This document shows positions 23,209 to 30,686 of a stretch of 50,422 bases of DNA, piece after piece (the first letter of the stretch is position 1; the number at the start of each line of letters is the position of its first letter). Location of the stretch: NCBI GenBank assembly GCA_003222975.1, contig QHXN01000043.1, forward strand, positions 1 through 50,422, written 5' to 3'. The translations under genes were made by a program, and so were the position numbers. The notes under the pieces are model-generated. The model saw only the letters and a list, made by a program, of their open reading frames with translations. It did no database searches and was not told where the DNA came from. This DNA is from Acidobacteriota bacterium (lineage in GTDB: Bacteria; Acidobacteriota; Blastocatellia; Pyrinomonadales; Pyrinomonadaceae).

Positions 23209-25716
23209 TCATTCGGGAAGACCGATTCTCCGCACGAGGTTAGTGAATCGCGGGTCGTCCCGAATTATATCCCAGTCCGGGTCGTCCTTCAGGAACCAGC
23301 GTATCTGGCCCGCCGCCGCGCCCCTCTCAAGCCACGCGAGCGCCTGCTCCTTTTCGTTCAACGCGGCGTAGATTTGAGCGATGTATTCGCAGTGCCTCAG
23401 GCCCTTGTCCTCGGTGGCCTCAAGTTCTTTTATCGCGCCGAGCGCCTCGGCACGCTTTCCCTGCGCCGCGTAGACCCTCCCCAGGCTGAAAACCAGAAGG
23501 GGGTCGTCCACCCTTTCCTGCCTGGCCTTGTCCAACCCGGCGAGCGCCTCGTCGAGTGCCCCGCCCCTGACGTAAGCGCCGACTTCCCAGACGGTCGTGA
23601 AGGGCGCGCCGAGCTTGTCCGCCTCGCGGAGGAGCGCGAGCGTGCGCGCGTAATCACGCCTGAGATAGAAGGGGGCCGCCGCCGCCCGTGGGATGATGGC
23701 GGAAAGCGGGTCGAGTTCGCGGGCCTTGTCGAATTCCGCTAGCGCCTCGTCGAGCCTGCCCTGCAAGACCAGTGAGTTTCCGAGGTACTGATGGGCCGCC
23801 GCCAGGCTCGGGCTGAGTTCGAGGGCGCGGCGCAACTCGCGATCCCCGTCCGCGAAATTGAACGGGGCGAAGAGGACGAAGATTTCGCCGACGGCGACGT
23901 GCGCCTCGGCCAGATTTTCGTCGAGCGCGAGCGCCTTCTGCACCGCCTCTTCCGCCCTGCGCCGGCCTTCGGCGGGGGCCACGTAGTCGCGCGCGCCCAG
24001 GTTCGCGTAGGCTTCGGCGATGCCCGCGTATGCCAGCGCGTAGTTCCGATCCGCCCCGATGGCCTTCTGGTAGAAGCCGACGGCGGTCAGTATGTCCTCG
24101 CGCGTGCGGCGGTGTACGTAGGAGCGCCCCTGCATGTAGAACTCGAAAGCCTGAACGCTCTCGGTGTACCGCTTGGCGACCTGCTGCCGCTCCTCGCCGG
24201 AAAGCTTCAGGCGCAGATTTTCCGTCATCTGCCGCGCGATCTCGTCCTGCACGGCGAAGATGTCTGAGAGCTTGCGCGTGTAATGACCGCCCCAGAGGTT
24301 TTGGTTGTCGCGCGCGTCCTCAAGCTCTGCGCTGACGGAGAGCGTGTCGCCGCGCGCAACCACCCTGCCGGTCAGGATCGCCTGCACGTTCAACTCCCTC
24401 GCGACCTGCTGCGCGTCCACCTCCCTGTCTTTGTACCGGAAGGCGGACGAGCGCGCGATGACCTTGACGTGCGGCAGTTGCGACAGGCTGTTGATGAGCG
24501 ATTCGGTGATGCCGTCGGCCAGATACTCCGTGTCCGCGTCGTGGGTCTCGTTCGTGAAGGGCAGGACGGCGATTGACGTGATCGGCCCGGCCTCGCCCGC
24601 CGCCGGTGATTTTTTAATGAAGCGGAAGACGGAAAAAGCGGCGGCGGCGACGGCGAGCAACGCAAGGGTGACGAGCGCGGCACGCCTTCGACCCTTGAGG
24701 CGAGAGTCGAGAGGCTTTGTGCCTAACGGCGCTGCGTCATTCACGGCGGATGCCGGGACTTCCGCCGTCGCCCGCCCGCGCGCCGCGCCCGCGCTCGTTC
24801 CCGCGGCCTCTTCCGCGCTCTGCACACGCTCCGGCTCCGTCGCCGCCGCCTCAAGGCTCCGCTTCAAACGGCGCAGGTCAACCAGCATATCCTTCGCCGT
24901 CTGGTAACGCTCCTCGCGATCCTTCTCAATCGCCTTGGCCGTGACCTCTTCGAGTTTCGCGGTCGCCTCCGGCGTCAGACTCGCGAGCGCCGCGGGCCGC
25001 GTCTTCATGATCGCGGCGATGATGTCGGCGGTCGTCTCCCCACCGAAGGGCGGGCGTCCTGCGACCATCTCGTAGAGCACCACGCCGAGGCTCCAGATGT
25101 CGGCACGCGCGTCAACGTCCTGCCCCCTGACCTGCTCCGGCGACATGTAGGCGACGGTTCCCAACACCGCGCCGGGCTCCGTGACGATCAGCGCCCTCGT
25201 CGCCGCCTCGGCGTCAACCTCCGACGCCGCCGGCCTCTCCGGCAGCTTGGCAAGCCCGAAGTCGAGCACCTTCACTATCCGGTCGCGCCTGAGCATGACG
25301 TTCTCAGGCTTGATGTCGCGGTGCACGATCCCCGCCTCGTGCGCCGCCGCCAGCGCGGAAGCCACCTGCGCGGAGATGTCGAGCGCCTCGGCGGGCGTGA
25401 GGCGCGCACGCGACATGCGAGAGCGCAGGGTCTCGCCCTCTATGAACTCGGTGGCGATGAAGCGTGTCGCGTCAGCGTGCCCGATGTCATAGACGGTCAG
25501 GATGTTCGGGTGGTTCAAGGCGGAGGCGGCGCGCGCCTCCTGCACGAAGCGGCTCATGCGCTGTCGGTCGGCGGCAACTTCGGCGGGCAGAAGCTTGAGC
25601 GCGACGGTGCGCTCCAACTCCGAGTCCCAGGCCAGGTAAACCTCTCCCATCCCGCCCTTACCCAGGAGGGAGCGAACCTCGTAGCGGCCCAGGCGAGTTT
25701 TAGGGGGTAGCTGCAT
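23209..25716 (-). CDS. Transmembrane Ser/Thr protein kinase with TPR sensor domain
   Basis: An 835-residue PknB-type kinase. The kinase domain (about 8-270) shows GKGGMGEVYLA, the VALKLL lysine, HRDIKPENVML and DFGLAKL, so it should be active. One membrane helix follows at about 345-365. The outer part has a TolB/FlgO-like module (LPFTNETHDADTEYLADGI, about 380-500) and then TPR repeats to the end. This layout is common in Acidobacteriota and suggests that periplasmic protein binding controls phosphorylation inside the cell. It lies 30 bases after birA and may share its transcript. Confidence 0.92.
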   Translation of the reverse strand: MQLPPKTRLGRYEVRSLLGKGGMGEVYLAWDSELERTVALKLLPAEVAADRQRMSRFVQEARAASALNHPNILTVYDIGHADATRFIATEFIEGETLRSRMSRARLTPAEALDISAQVASALAAAHEAGIVHRDIKPENVMLRRDRIVKVLDFGLAKLPERPAASEVDAEAATRALIVTEPGAVLGTVAYMSPEQVRGQDVDARADIWSLGVVLYEMVAGRPPFGGETTADIIAAIMKTRPAALASLTPEATAKLEEVTAKAIEKDREERYQTAKDMLVDLRRLKRSLEAAATEPERVQSAEEAAGTSAGAARGRATAEVPASAVNDAAPLGTKPLDSRLKGRRRAALVTLALLAVAAAAFSVFRFIKKSPAAGEAGPITSIAVLPFTNETHDADTEYLADGITESLINSLSQLPHVKVIARSSAFRYKDREVDAQQVARELNVQAILTGRVVARGDTLSVSAELEDARDNQNLWGGHYTRKLSDIFAVQDEIARQMTENLRLKLSGEERQQVAKRYTESVQAFEFYMQGRSYVHRRTREDILTAVGFYQKAIGADRNYALAYAGIAEAYANLGARDYVAPAEGRRRAEEAVQKALALDENLAEAHVAVGEIFVLFAPFNFADGDRELRRALELSPSLAAAHQYLGNSLVLQGRLDEALAEFDKARELDPLSAIIPRAAAAPFYLRRDYARTLALLREADKLGAPFTTVWEVGAYVRGGALDEALAGLDKARQERVDDPLLVFSLGRVYAAQGKRAEALGAIKELEATEDKGLRHCEYIAQIYAALNEKEQALAWLERGAAAGQIRWFLKDDPDWDIIRDDPRFTNLVRRIGLPE

Positions 25717-25746
25717 ATTTCTTTCGACCGGCGCGACAGGTGGATT

Positions 25747-26508
25747 CTACTCACCGACACGGCGCAACGCCATCACGTCGCCCGCGCGGACGACGCGGAT
25801 TCGTCCCGCGCCGGTCTCTACACGCAGAGCGCCGTCCGGCTCAAGACCGCGCGTCGCGCCCTCGAAAGTTTCGTCGGCGAGCGCGACGCGGACGCGGCGG
25901 TTGCGCGCGAAGGAGGAGCGCGACTCCCATTCGCGCACCGTGGCGGCCTCCCCGCCCTCCGCGTGGAGCGCTTCGTAGCGGCGCGCGAGCGCGCGCGTGA
26001 GCGAGGCGAGCAGGCACTCCCCTTCAGGCGCGCGCCCCGTCCGCTCTTCGACCGAGGTCGCGGTGCTCAGAATCTCCGGCGGGAAGGCTCGGTTGTTGAG
26101 GTTGATGCCGATGCCGACGACGACGGCGCGCCCCCGCACAGTCTCGAACGTCTCGGCGAGGATGCCGCAGAGTTTGCGCCCGCCCGACAGAAGGTCGTTC
26201 GGCCACTTGATGTCGGTCTCAAGCGCGCACGCTTCCCTGAGCGCGTCCGACGCAGCGAGCGCGGCGGCGAGCGTGACGAGCGGCCACGCGCGCGCGTCGA
26301 GCCGCGGGCGCAGCACGATACTGAAATAAAGCCCCGCGTCCTTCGGCGAGACCCACGCGCGCTGCTGCCGTCCGCGCCCCGCCGTCTGCTCGCGCGCGAT
26401 GACGCACAACCCTTCAGGCACTCCGAGCACGGCCTGCCGCGCCGCCTCCGTGTTCGTCGAAGGCAGCGAGTCGAATCGCAAAATCGTCGGCGTCAGTCGC
26501 GTGCTCAT
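25747..26508 (-). CDS. birA: Biotin-[acetyl-CoA-carboxylase] ligase, no repressor domain
   Basis: The enzyme activates biotin with ATP and attaches it to the carboxyl carrier protein of acetyl-CoA carboxylase. At 253 residues it lacks the N-terminal DNA-binding helix-turn-helix of E. coli BirA, so it should not regulate transcription. The biotin-adenylate loop TAGRGRQQRAW, KWPNDLL and GIGINLN are present, plus the small C-terminal beta domain. It is the first gene of the minus-strand run that ends beyond coaX. Confidence 0.93.
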   Translation of the reverse strand: MSTRLTPTILRFDSLPSTNTEAARQAVLGVPEGLCVIAREQTAGRGRQQRAWVSPKDAGLYFSIVLRPRLDARAWPLVTLAAALAASDALREACALETDIKWPNDLLSGGRKLCGILAETFETVRGRAVVVGIGINLNNRAFPPEILSTATSVEERTGRAPEGECLLASLTRALARRYEALHAEGGEAATVREWESRSSFARNRRVRVALADETFEGATRGLEPDGALRVETGAGRIRVVRAGDVMALRRVGE

Positions 26509-26584
26509 CCGTGTGTGGCGTTAGACGATTTATTTTTTCATGCTGCGTGGCGTTGCCTCTAAAGTCTTGTGGCAGGCTTAGGAC

Positions 26585-27208
26585 ATGTCCCTTCAAAAAC
26601 TACCAGCCAGCTTGCCGCCAAAATCAGTTGAAAAATCATACCGTGTAAGACGTTGGGAATATACAACCCAACGATTGAAGGAGCATAACAAAGTGGAACA
26701 GAGTGCGGGATTACTCGGAGCAATTGTTACGGGTGCGCTGGCTGGTGCGGCGTGGGGCGCATTGTATGGCCTACTTGGATTTTTAGCGGCATTATTTACT
26801 ATCTTACTTATTCACTATTGGCAAGCCCCCCGCGCTTTATATGAGAAGTCGCAAGAGCAATTGAAAGCTACACAACGTCTGTTACTTGAGGAAGTGCCTA
26901 AGCGTATAAATGAGATTGAATGGTTAAGTGAGAAAGTGGGCTTTTGGCGATTTCTTGAGACACAATGTTACATGGGCAACCTACCTGACGAACTGAAGAA
27001 AATTGCACGCAATATGGAAGGAACAACGATAAATCATCTTAAGGGTGAAGCGCGAACACGTCTAAAGGAATGGTTAGCAGACATAGCAGAAACATCGGCT
27101 GACCCGTCCCGAATAACCGTCATTTTAAATTTTCTTAACGACGCTATTGCTGAGCAAGAGCACATATCACAATTAGACGCTATCGCCAAAGGTAACGTCA
27201 ATTCTTAG
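26585..27208 (+). CDS. Orphan membrane protein in lower-GC DNA
   Basis: A 207-residue protein. Residues 43-80 form a hydrophobic, glycine/alanine-rich hairpin likely to cross the membrane twice (GAIVTGALAGAAWGALYG and a second helix to about 79). The rest is charged helix. Base composition and codon use are clearly more AT-rich than the neighbours, which suggests recent acquisition. It is the only plus-strand gene in a long minus-strand run. I do not recognise a family. Confidence 0.65.
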   Translation: MSLQKLPASLPPKSVEKSYRVRRWEYTTQRLKEHNKVEQSAGLLGAIVTGALAGAAWGALYGLLGFLAALFTILLIHYWQAPRALYEKSQEQLKATQRLLLEEVPKRINEIEWLSEKVGFWRFLETQCYMGNLPDELKKIARNMEGTTINHLKGEARTRLKEWLADIAETSADPSRITVILNFLNDAIAEQEHISQLDAIAKGNVNS

Positions 27209-27449
27209 TTCGTACATGCTCTGAATAAGCACACAGATGTTATGACAAAGCACCTTGCACAAAACCTCGCTGGTCTGCACCGCTAATATCTTGCTTCTCA
27301 GACATTTTCTGCCTAGTGCGTGAAATTAACGAGCGGATTGAAGAATACGACGGCTGATAGCTCAAATAAGCTGCCCGTGCCCACTCAAACCTTGTGACCC
27401 GCGCTAAAATTCTACCGTGCCGTTGTTAACTCTCTACCCGACTGCGTTC
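27209..27449. other. Gene-free spacer in lower-GC patch
   Basis: No gene, terminator or RNA could be supported. A TAAAAT word at about 27408 could be a -10 element facing the tandem repeats, but no -35 is evident. Confidence 0.4.
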
Positions 27450-27727
27450 AGACGCCAAGTGCGAGTGTTTAGACGTGCCCTGCACGTAAAATCTCTGAGA
27501 CGAGTGACGAAATCTGTTAGCTGGATGTGTTCAGACAGTCGGTGCGCGTGCGCAGGTGAGCCGGTGCAGGTGTACAAAGTGCCGGTGCGTGGAAATTTCG
27601 TCAGTCGCAGGTGTTTTGACTGCCGGTGCGGGTGAAATATGACGGCGGTATGGCGTTCGGGCGTGCCGGTGCGCGTGAATTGCCGCCGGTGCGTGGAAAT
27701 TCTTGCCGGTGCGGGCAAAAAACTTCT
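27450..27727. repeat. Degenerate ~21-bp tandem repeat array
   Basis: CCGGTGC-type cores recur at 27539 (TCGGTGC), 27561, 27582, 27623, 27666, 27685 and 27706, with spacings of 19-22 bases or twice that and weaker copies in the gaps. About 13 units of consensus GCCGGTGCGNGTGAAATT are discernible. In the minus-strand frame 27763-27434 the array is open and reads as degenerate seven-residue repeats, but that frame has no convincing start or ribosome site, so I list it as repeat DNA rather than a gene. Confidence 0.6.
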
Positions 27728-27852
27728 CCAGCGTGTGCGCGCAGACACTCCGCGCGGGCGCACGGGCGTCCAGCGCGGAGTGAATGTCGCCGAGCGCGGC
27801 GTGAGAGATGCGGCGGGGCGATGAAAACAGGCCGATCAGGTGGGGAGTTTTG

Positions 27853-28560
27853 TCAAGGCCCGGCGACGACCGTGTAGGCCGTGACGGGATGCACTTCCCA
27901 GGGCGTCGCGCGCCAGTTGCACCCCGTGTGTAGTTTCCCGTCTTTGGGACATACCGGATTGTTCGGCGAAGTGCTTTGCGATGCGTTCGCGTGAATGTAA
28001 TCGAACAGCATCCAGCCGGAGAACTTTACCCACTTGCCCTTGATCTTGTCTTCGACCGCCTGGCGCATGGCGTCGTAATTGCTGTCGTCGAAACTGAACC
28101 TCTTTTCCCAGCGCGGCGTGAACTCCACGACGACGTATTTCGTCTGGTCGTTGGCCTCCGACGGGTCGGCAACGATGTTAATGTGAACGTCGCGCAGGTC
28201 GGCCCGTTTGCAGTTGCATGTTTCCTTCAATCCGCCCGGATCGACGCCGGCGACGTAGCCCGTCACCGAAACCTGCTTGCTCGGCGTGAACTTTCCGGTG
28301 TTGTTCGCCGGATCGCGGATTTCTTGCACGGTAATCTTTTGCGGATTGGTTGCAGCCGTGCCCCGGTTTTTTTGGACATTCAGCGTCTGTTGTTTTTTGT
28401 TCGTCGCGGTTCCGCAAGCCGGACAGCTTCGATAGGACGTGCCTTGCGAACAGGATAGCGGCTTACGCTTAGAAGCCTTACGCTTAGGCCGCGCCTGTAC
28501 AACCAGAAGCGAACAAAACACGACCAACACTAGAAGAAGTAAGCGGCGTAGAGTTTTCAT
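27853..28560 (-). CDS. Exported protein with OB-fold-like C-terminal region, unknown function
   Basis: A 235-residue protein from ATG 28560, chosen because AAAGGAG lies 9 bases upstream and a signal peptide follows (hydrophobic residues 5-20, then a very basic stretch). The frame is open 49 codons further upstream, but that part is not credible. After a cysteine-bearing segment (SCSQGTSYRSCPACG), residues about 85-235 look like an OB-fold-type beta domain ending in WEVHPVTAYTVV. That tail is a pattern I associate with exported bacterial proteins of unknown role. Moderately low GC; neighbours give no functional clue. Confidence 0.65.
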   Translation of the reverse strand: MKTLRRLLLLVLVVFCSLLVVQARPKRKASKRKPLSCSQGTSYRSCPACGTATNKKQQTLNVQKNRGTAATNPQKITVQEIRDPANNTGKFTPSKQVSVTGYVAGVDPGGLKETCNCKRADLRDVHINIVADPSEANDQTKYVVVEFTPRWEKRFSFDDSNYDAMRQAVEDKIKGKWVKFSGWMLFDYIHANASQSTSPNNPVCPKDGKLHTGCNWRATPWEVHPVTAYTVVAGP

Positions 28561-29110
28561 GGGGTGGGTCTCCTTTACAGGGAAGTTGGGACAGTAGTGG
28601 GTCACATTCGACTGTGACGCGGCCTTCTTCCGGTCGCCACAGCTATGGCTGTTGCCGCGCCCACCGTTTCCCACATATTTATGCGGTGCCGGGGCAAAAC
28701 ATTTCACGGGCGGCGGGGGACAGATTAAGGGCGGAAGATATTCGTTCCGAACTGACCCACTACCGTTGGGACGAGAGGCTTATATCACCGACCTAAACGC
28801 GAGACAATAGCGAGACGGGACGAGCACTGTGCCGGAATGGTGACCGTGAGTTTTCAAATTAGGACACTACCCGGAAGCCTGCTGTTGGCCGCAACGCGGA
28901 CAGAACATAAAAGTCTTCTCCTCGCGCCGAAAGAGTCTGTAGGACGGGACACACGCGCGCCGTTGACCGGGGCGATGTGCCTCGAATTACGAGGCGCGGG
29001 CGACGAAAGTTCGCACGCGCGAAGTCAACTAGCATTCAAAGCAAATCAGGGCCGCCGCAGGCCCCTTTAAGAACCTGGGCGACCCTAACACGCGCGTGCG
29101 CGAGACGCAG
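28561..29110. other. Gene-free spacer of about 550 bases
   Basis: No convincing ORF or RNA is seen. On the minus strand a GGGCC/GGCCC hairpin (29049-29064) lies about 50 bases downstream of the baeRF stop, with a weak T-rich tail, and may be its terminator. Composition is intermediate between the lower-GC patch and the bulk. Confidence 0.4.
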
Positions 29111-30325
29111 CTAGGAGTGCTGCGGCTGCGGCGCGCTCTCGGTCGTCTGCGGTTGTATGCGGTAGCGCAGGAGCGCGCCGCAGCCTCCGACCTCTTCGAG
29201 CAGCGAAGCGTCTTCGATGAACGTGATGCGTGCGGAAGTCTGCCGCGCGCGCGTCACCAGGTCGTCGGCGACGATGACCGAGTCCGGCTCGATGTTCGCC
29301 ACCGCGCCGTCGTGTCCGGCGACGACCGGCTCCATCACTTCGTTGTCGGAAAGAATCGCCACATCCTCGCGGTCGCCCTCGATGTCTTGGTGGCGCGCGG
29401 CGACGAACAGCTCCTCGACCTGCCCCATCGCGAGCGCTTCGAGCGTGTCCTGCGAGCCGACGACGGCGAGTCCACCCGCGCGGTACTCGTTCAGAAGTTC
29501 CTCGACCTTTTCAACGTCCGTCTGCGCGTCGTGGCGGTGCATGGCTTCGAGAGACTCTTCGAGGATTTCGTGTTCGGGCGCGTTGATGTCGAGGCTGAGC
29601 ACGTCCACGACACGCTCGGCGACCGATTTCGGGAACTGCTCTTTGAGAAGGGGAATGATCACCTCGTCGCCCGCGAGGATGACGTGCTCGACGTTGTCCT
29701 CGCGCACGACCTGCTCCAACTGGTCGGCGACCTCTTTGGCGTGTTGCAGATGGTAGTTCTCCAAGTGGCGCTGGTAGCGCATCTGCGACCAGCCGCCGAT
29801 CTTCGCGCCGCGCGTCTTGACGTTTTGCACCTCGTCGCGCTGCAAGGTCTTGCCGCGACCGAAGACGAACAGGCGCGCGCGGTTCGTGTCGGCGATGAGC
29901 ACGGCGTAGCGCGGGTACTGATCCATCAGGCGCGCGAGCGGGTAGAGGTGCGGCTGGTTGTAAATGTAGAGGCGGTGATTCTCGACCGGCGCGGCGAGTT
30001 GGACGGCCTCGAAGAAATCATTCGCGCCCGCGCAGGCGAAGACCGCCGCGCCGTTCGTCTCTGGCCGAAGCTCTTTCGCCAGGTATTCGTTGATGCGCTC
30101 GGCGTCGCGGTCGAAGCTCTCGCGCGCGGGGCTGTGCGCCGGGTAGGTGCGCGCGCGCTCCGAGAACTCTTTGCGCAGGAAGCGCTCGAAGTCCTGCCGC
30201 CCGCGGTCGTTCGATTGCGCGTTCAGGTAAAGACTTATGACCGGCAGTCCGACCGGCTCGAACTCCGCGAGGCGGTCTATAACCTTCTCCAAAGTGCTGC
30301 TCTCGGCTGCGCCGCTCTGTACCAT
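29111..30325 (-). CDS. Bacterial archaeo-eukaryotic release factor-like protein (baeRF)
   Basis: A 404-residue protein with the domain order of bacterial eRF1/Vms1-like proteins: an N-terminal domain (LPVISLYLNAQ), a middle RNase H-like/release-factor domain (YAVLIADTNRARLFVFGRG, then GAKIGGWSQMRYQRHLENY), and a C-terminal pelota/L7Ae-like domain (residues about 260-390). The loop where eRF1 has GGQ reads GGWSQ, as in baeRF relatives, which are proposed to rescue stalled ribosomes or release tRNA. Start ATG 30325 has GGGGAG 8 bases upstream; the frame extends further but without support. A sigma-70-like promoter lies upstream. Confidence 0.82.
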   Translation of the reverse strand: MVQSGAAESSTLEKVIDRLAEFEPVGLPVISLYLNAQSNDRGRQDFERFLRKEFSERARTYPAHSPARESFDRDAERINEYLAKELRPETNGAAVFACAGANDFFEAVQLAAPVENHRLYIYNQPHLYPLARLMDQYPRYAVLIADTNRARLFVFGRGKTLQRDEVQNVKTRGAKIGGWSQMRYQRHLENYHLQHAKEVADQLEQVVREDNVEHVILAGDEVIIPLLKEQFPKSVAERVVDVLSLDINAPEHEILEESLEAMHRHDAQTDVEKVEELLNEYRAGGLAVVGSQDTLEALAMGQVEELFVAARHQDIEGDREDVAILSDNEVMEPVVAGHDGAVANIEPDSVIVADDLVTRARQTSARITFIEDASLLEEVGGCGALLRYRIQPQTTESAPQPQHS

Positions 30326-30507
30326 CTCGTGTCTCCCCTTTCCTCGACTCGAAAGTTTACTCAAACTTAGCGCCGGGCGTGCGACCTGAAAAGCAGGACG
30401 CGGGCAGCACCGGCAAAGCCGCCCGCGCGTTGACGCCGGCATTCGAACTCCGGCCCCGGCGTGCAGCGCACCTCCGGCGATTCATTGTTCGGGGGAATGT
30501 TTATTCG

Positions 30508-30537
30508 ATATTAGCACGCCCTCCCGGCCCGCTTCAA
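30508..30537 (-). promoter_or_regulatory. Sigma-70-like promoter for baeRF
   Basis: Read on the minus strand: TTGAAG (30537-30532), an 18-base spacer, then TAATAT (30513-30508), about 180 bases upstream of the baeRF start. The leader between them is GC-rich with short stems. Match quality is moderate. Confidence 0.4.
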
Positions 30538-30630
30538 AAATCAAGGACGTAAAAAGACTGGCTTGCCGATTAAAAGCCGCCTGCTTCTAACTTACCGTCG
30601 AGTCGCACGGCCCTGAAGCATAAAACAAAA

Positions 30631-30661
30631 GAGACGCCGCCCGTCTCAAGGGCGGCGTCTC
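30631..30661 (-). terminator. Strong intrinsic terminator after the DUF1800-DUF1501 gene
   Basis: Perfect 12-bp arms GAGACGCCGCCC (30631-30642) and GGGCGGCGTCTC (30650-30661) enclose a 7-base loop. Read on the minus strand the stem is followed by TTTTGTTTT. It lies 25 bases beyond the stop codon. Confidence 0.85.
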
Positions 30662-30686
30662 CTTTTCATTTCTCAGGAGACCTTGT

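Noticed and set aside
27450..27727. CRISPR array
   Set aside because: Units are too short and variable, with no constant repeat plus unique spacer pattern and no cas genes.
27434..27763. Minus-strand ORF over the 21-bp array as a repeat protein
   Set aside because: No ribosome site, no signal or fold, units too degenerate; better described as decayed tandem DNA.
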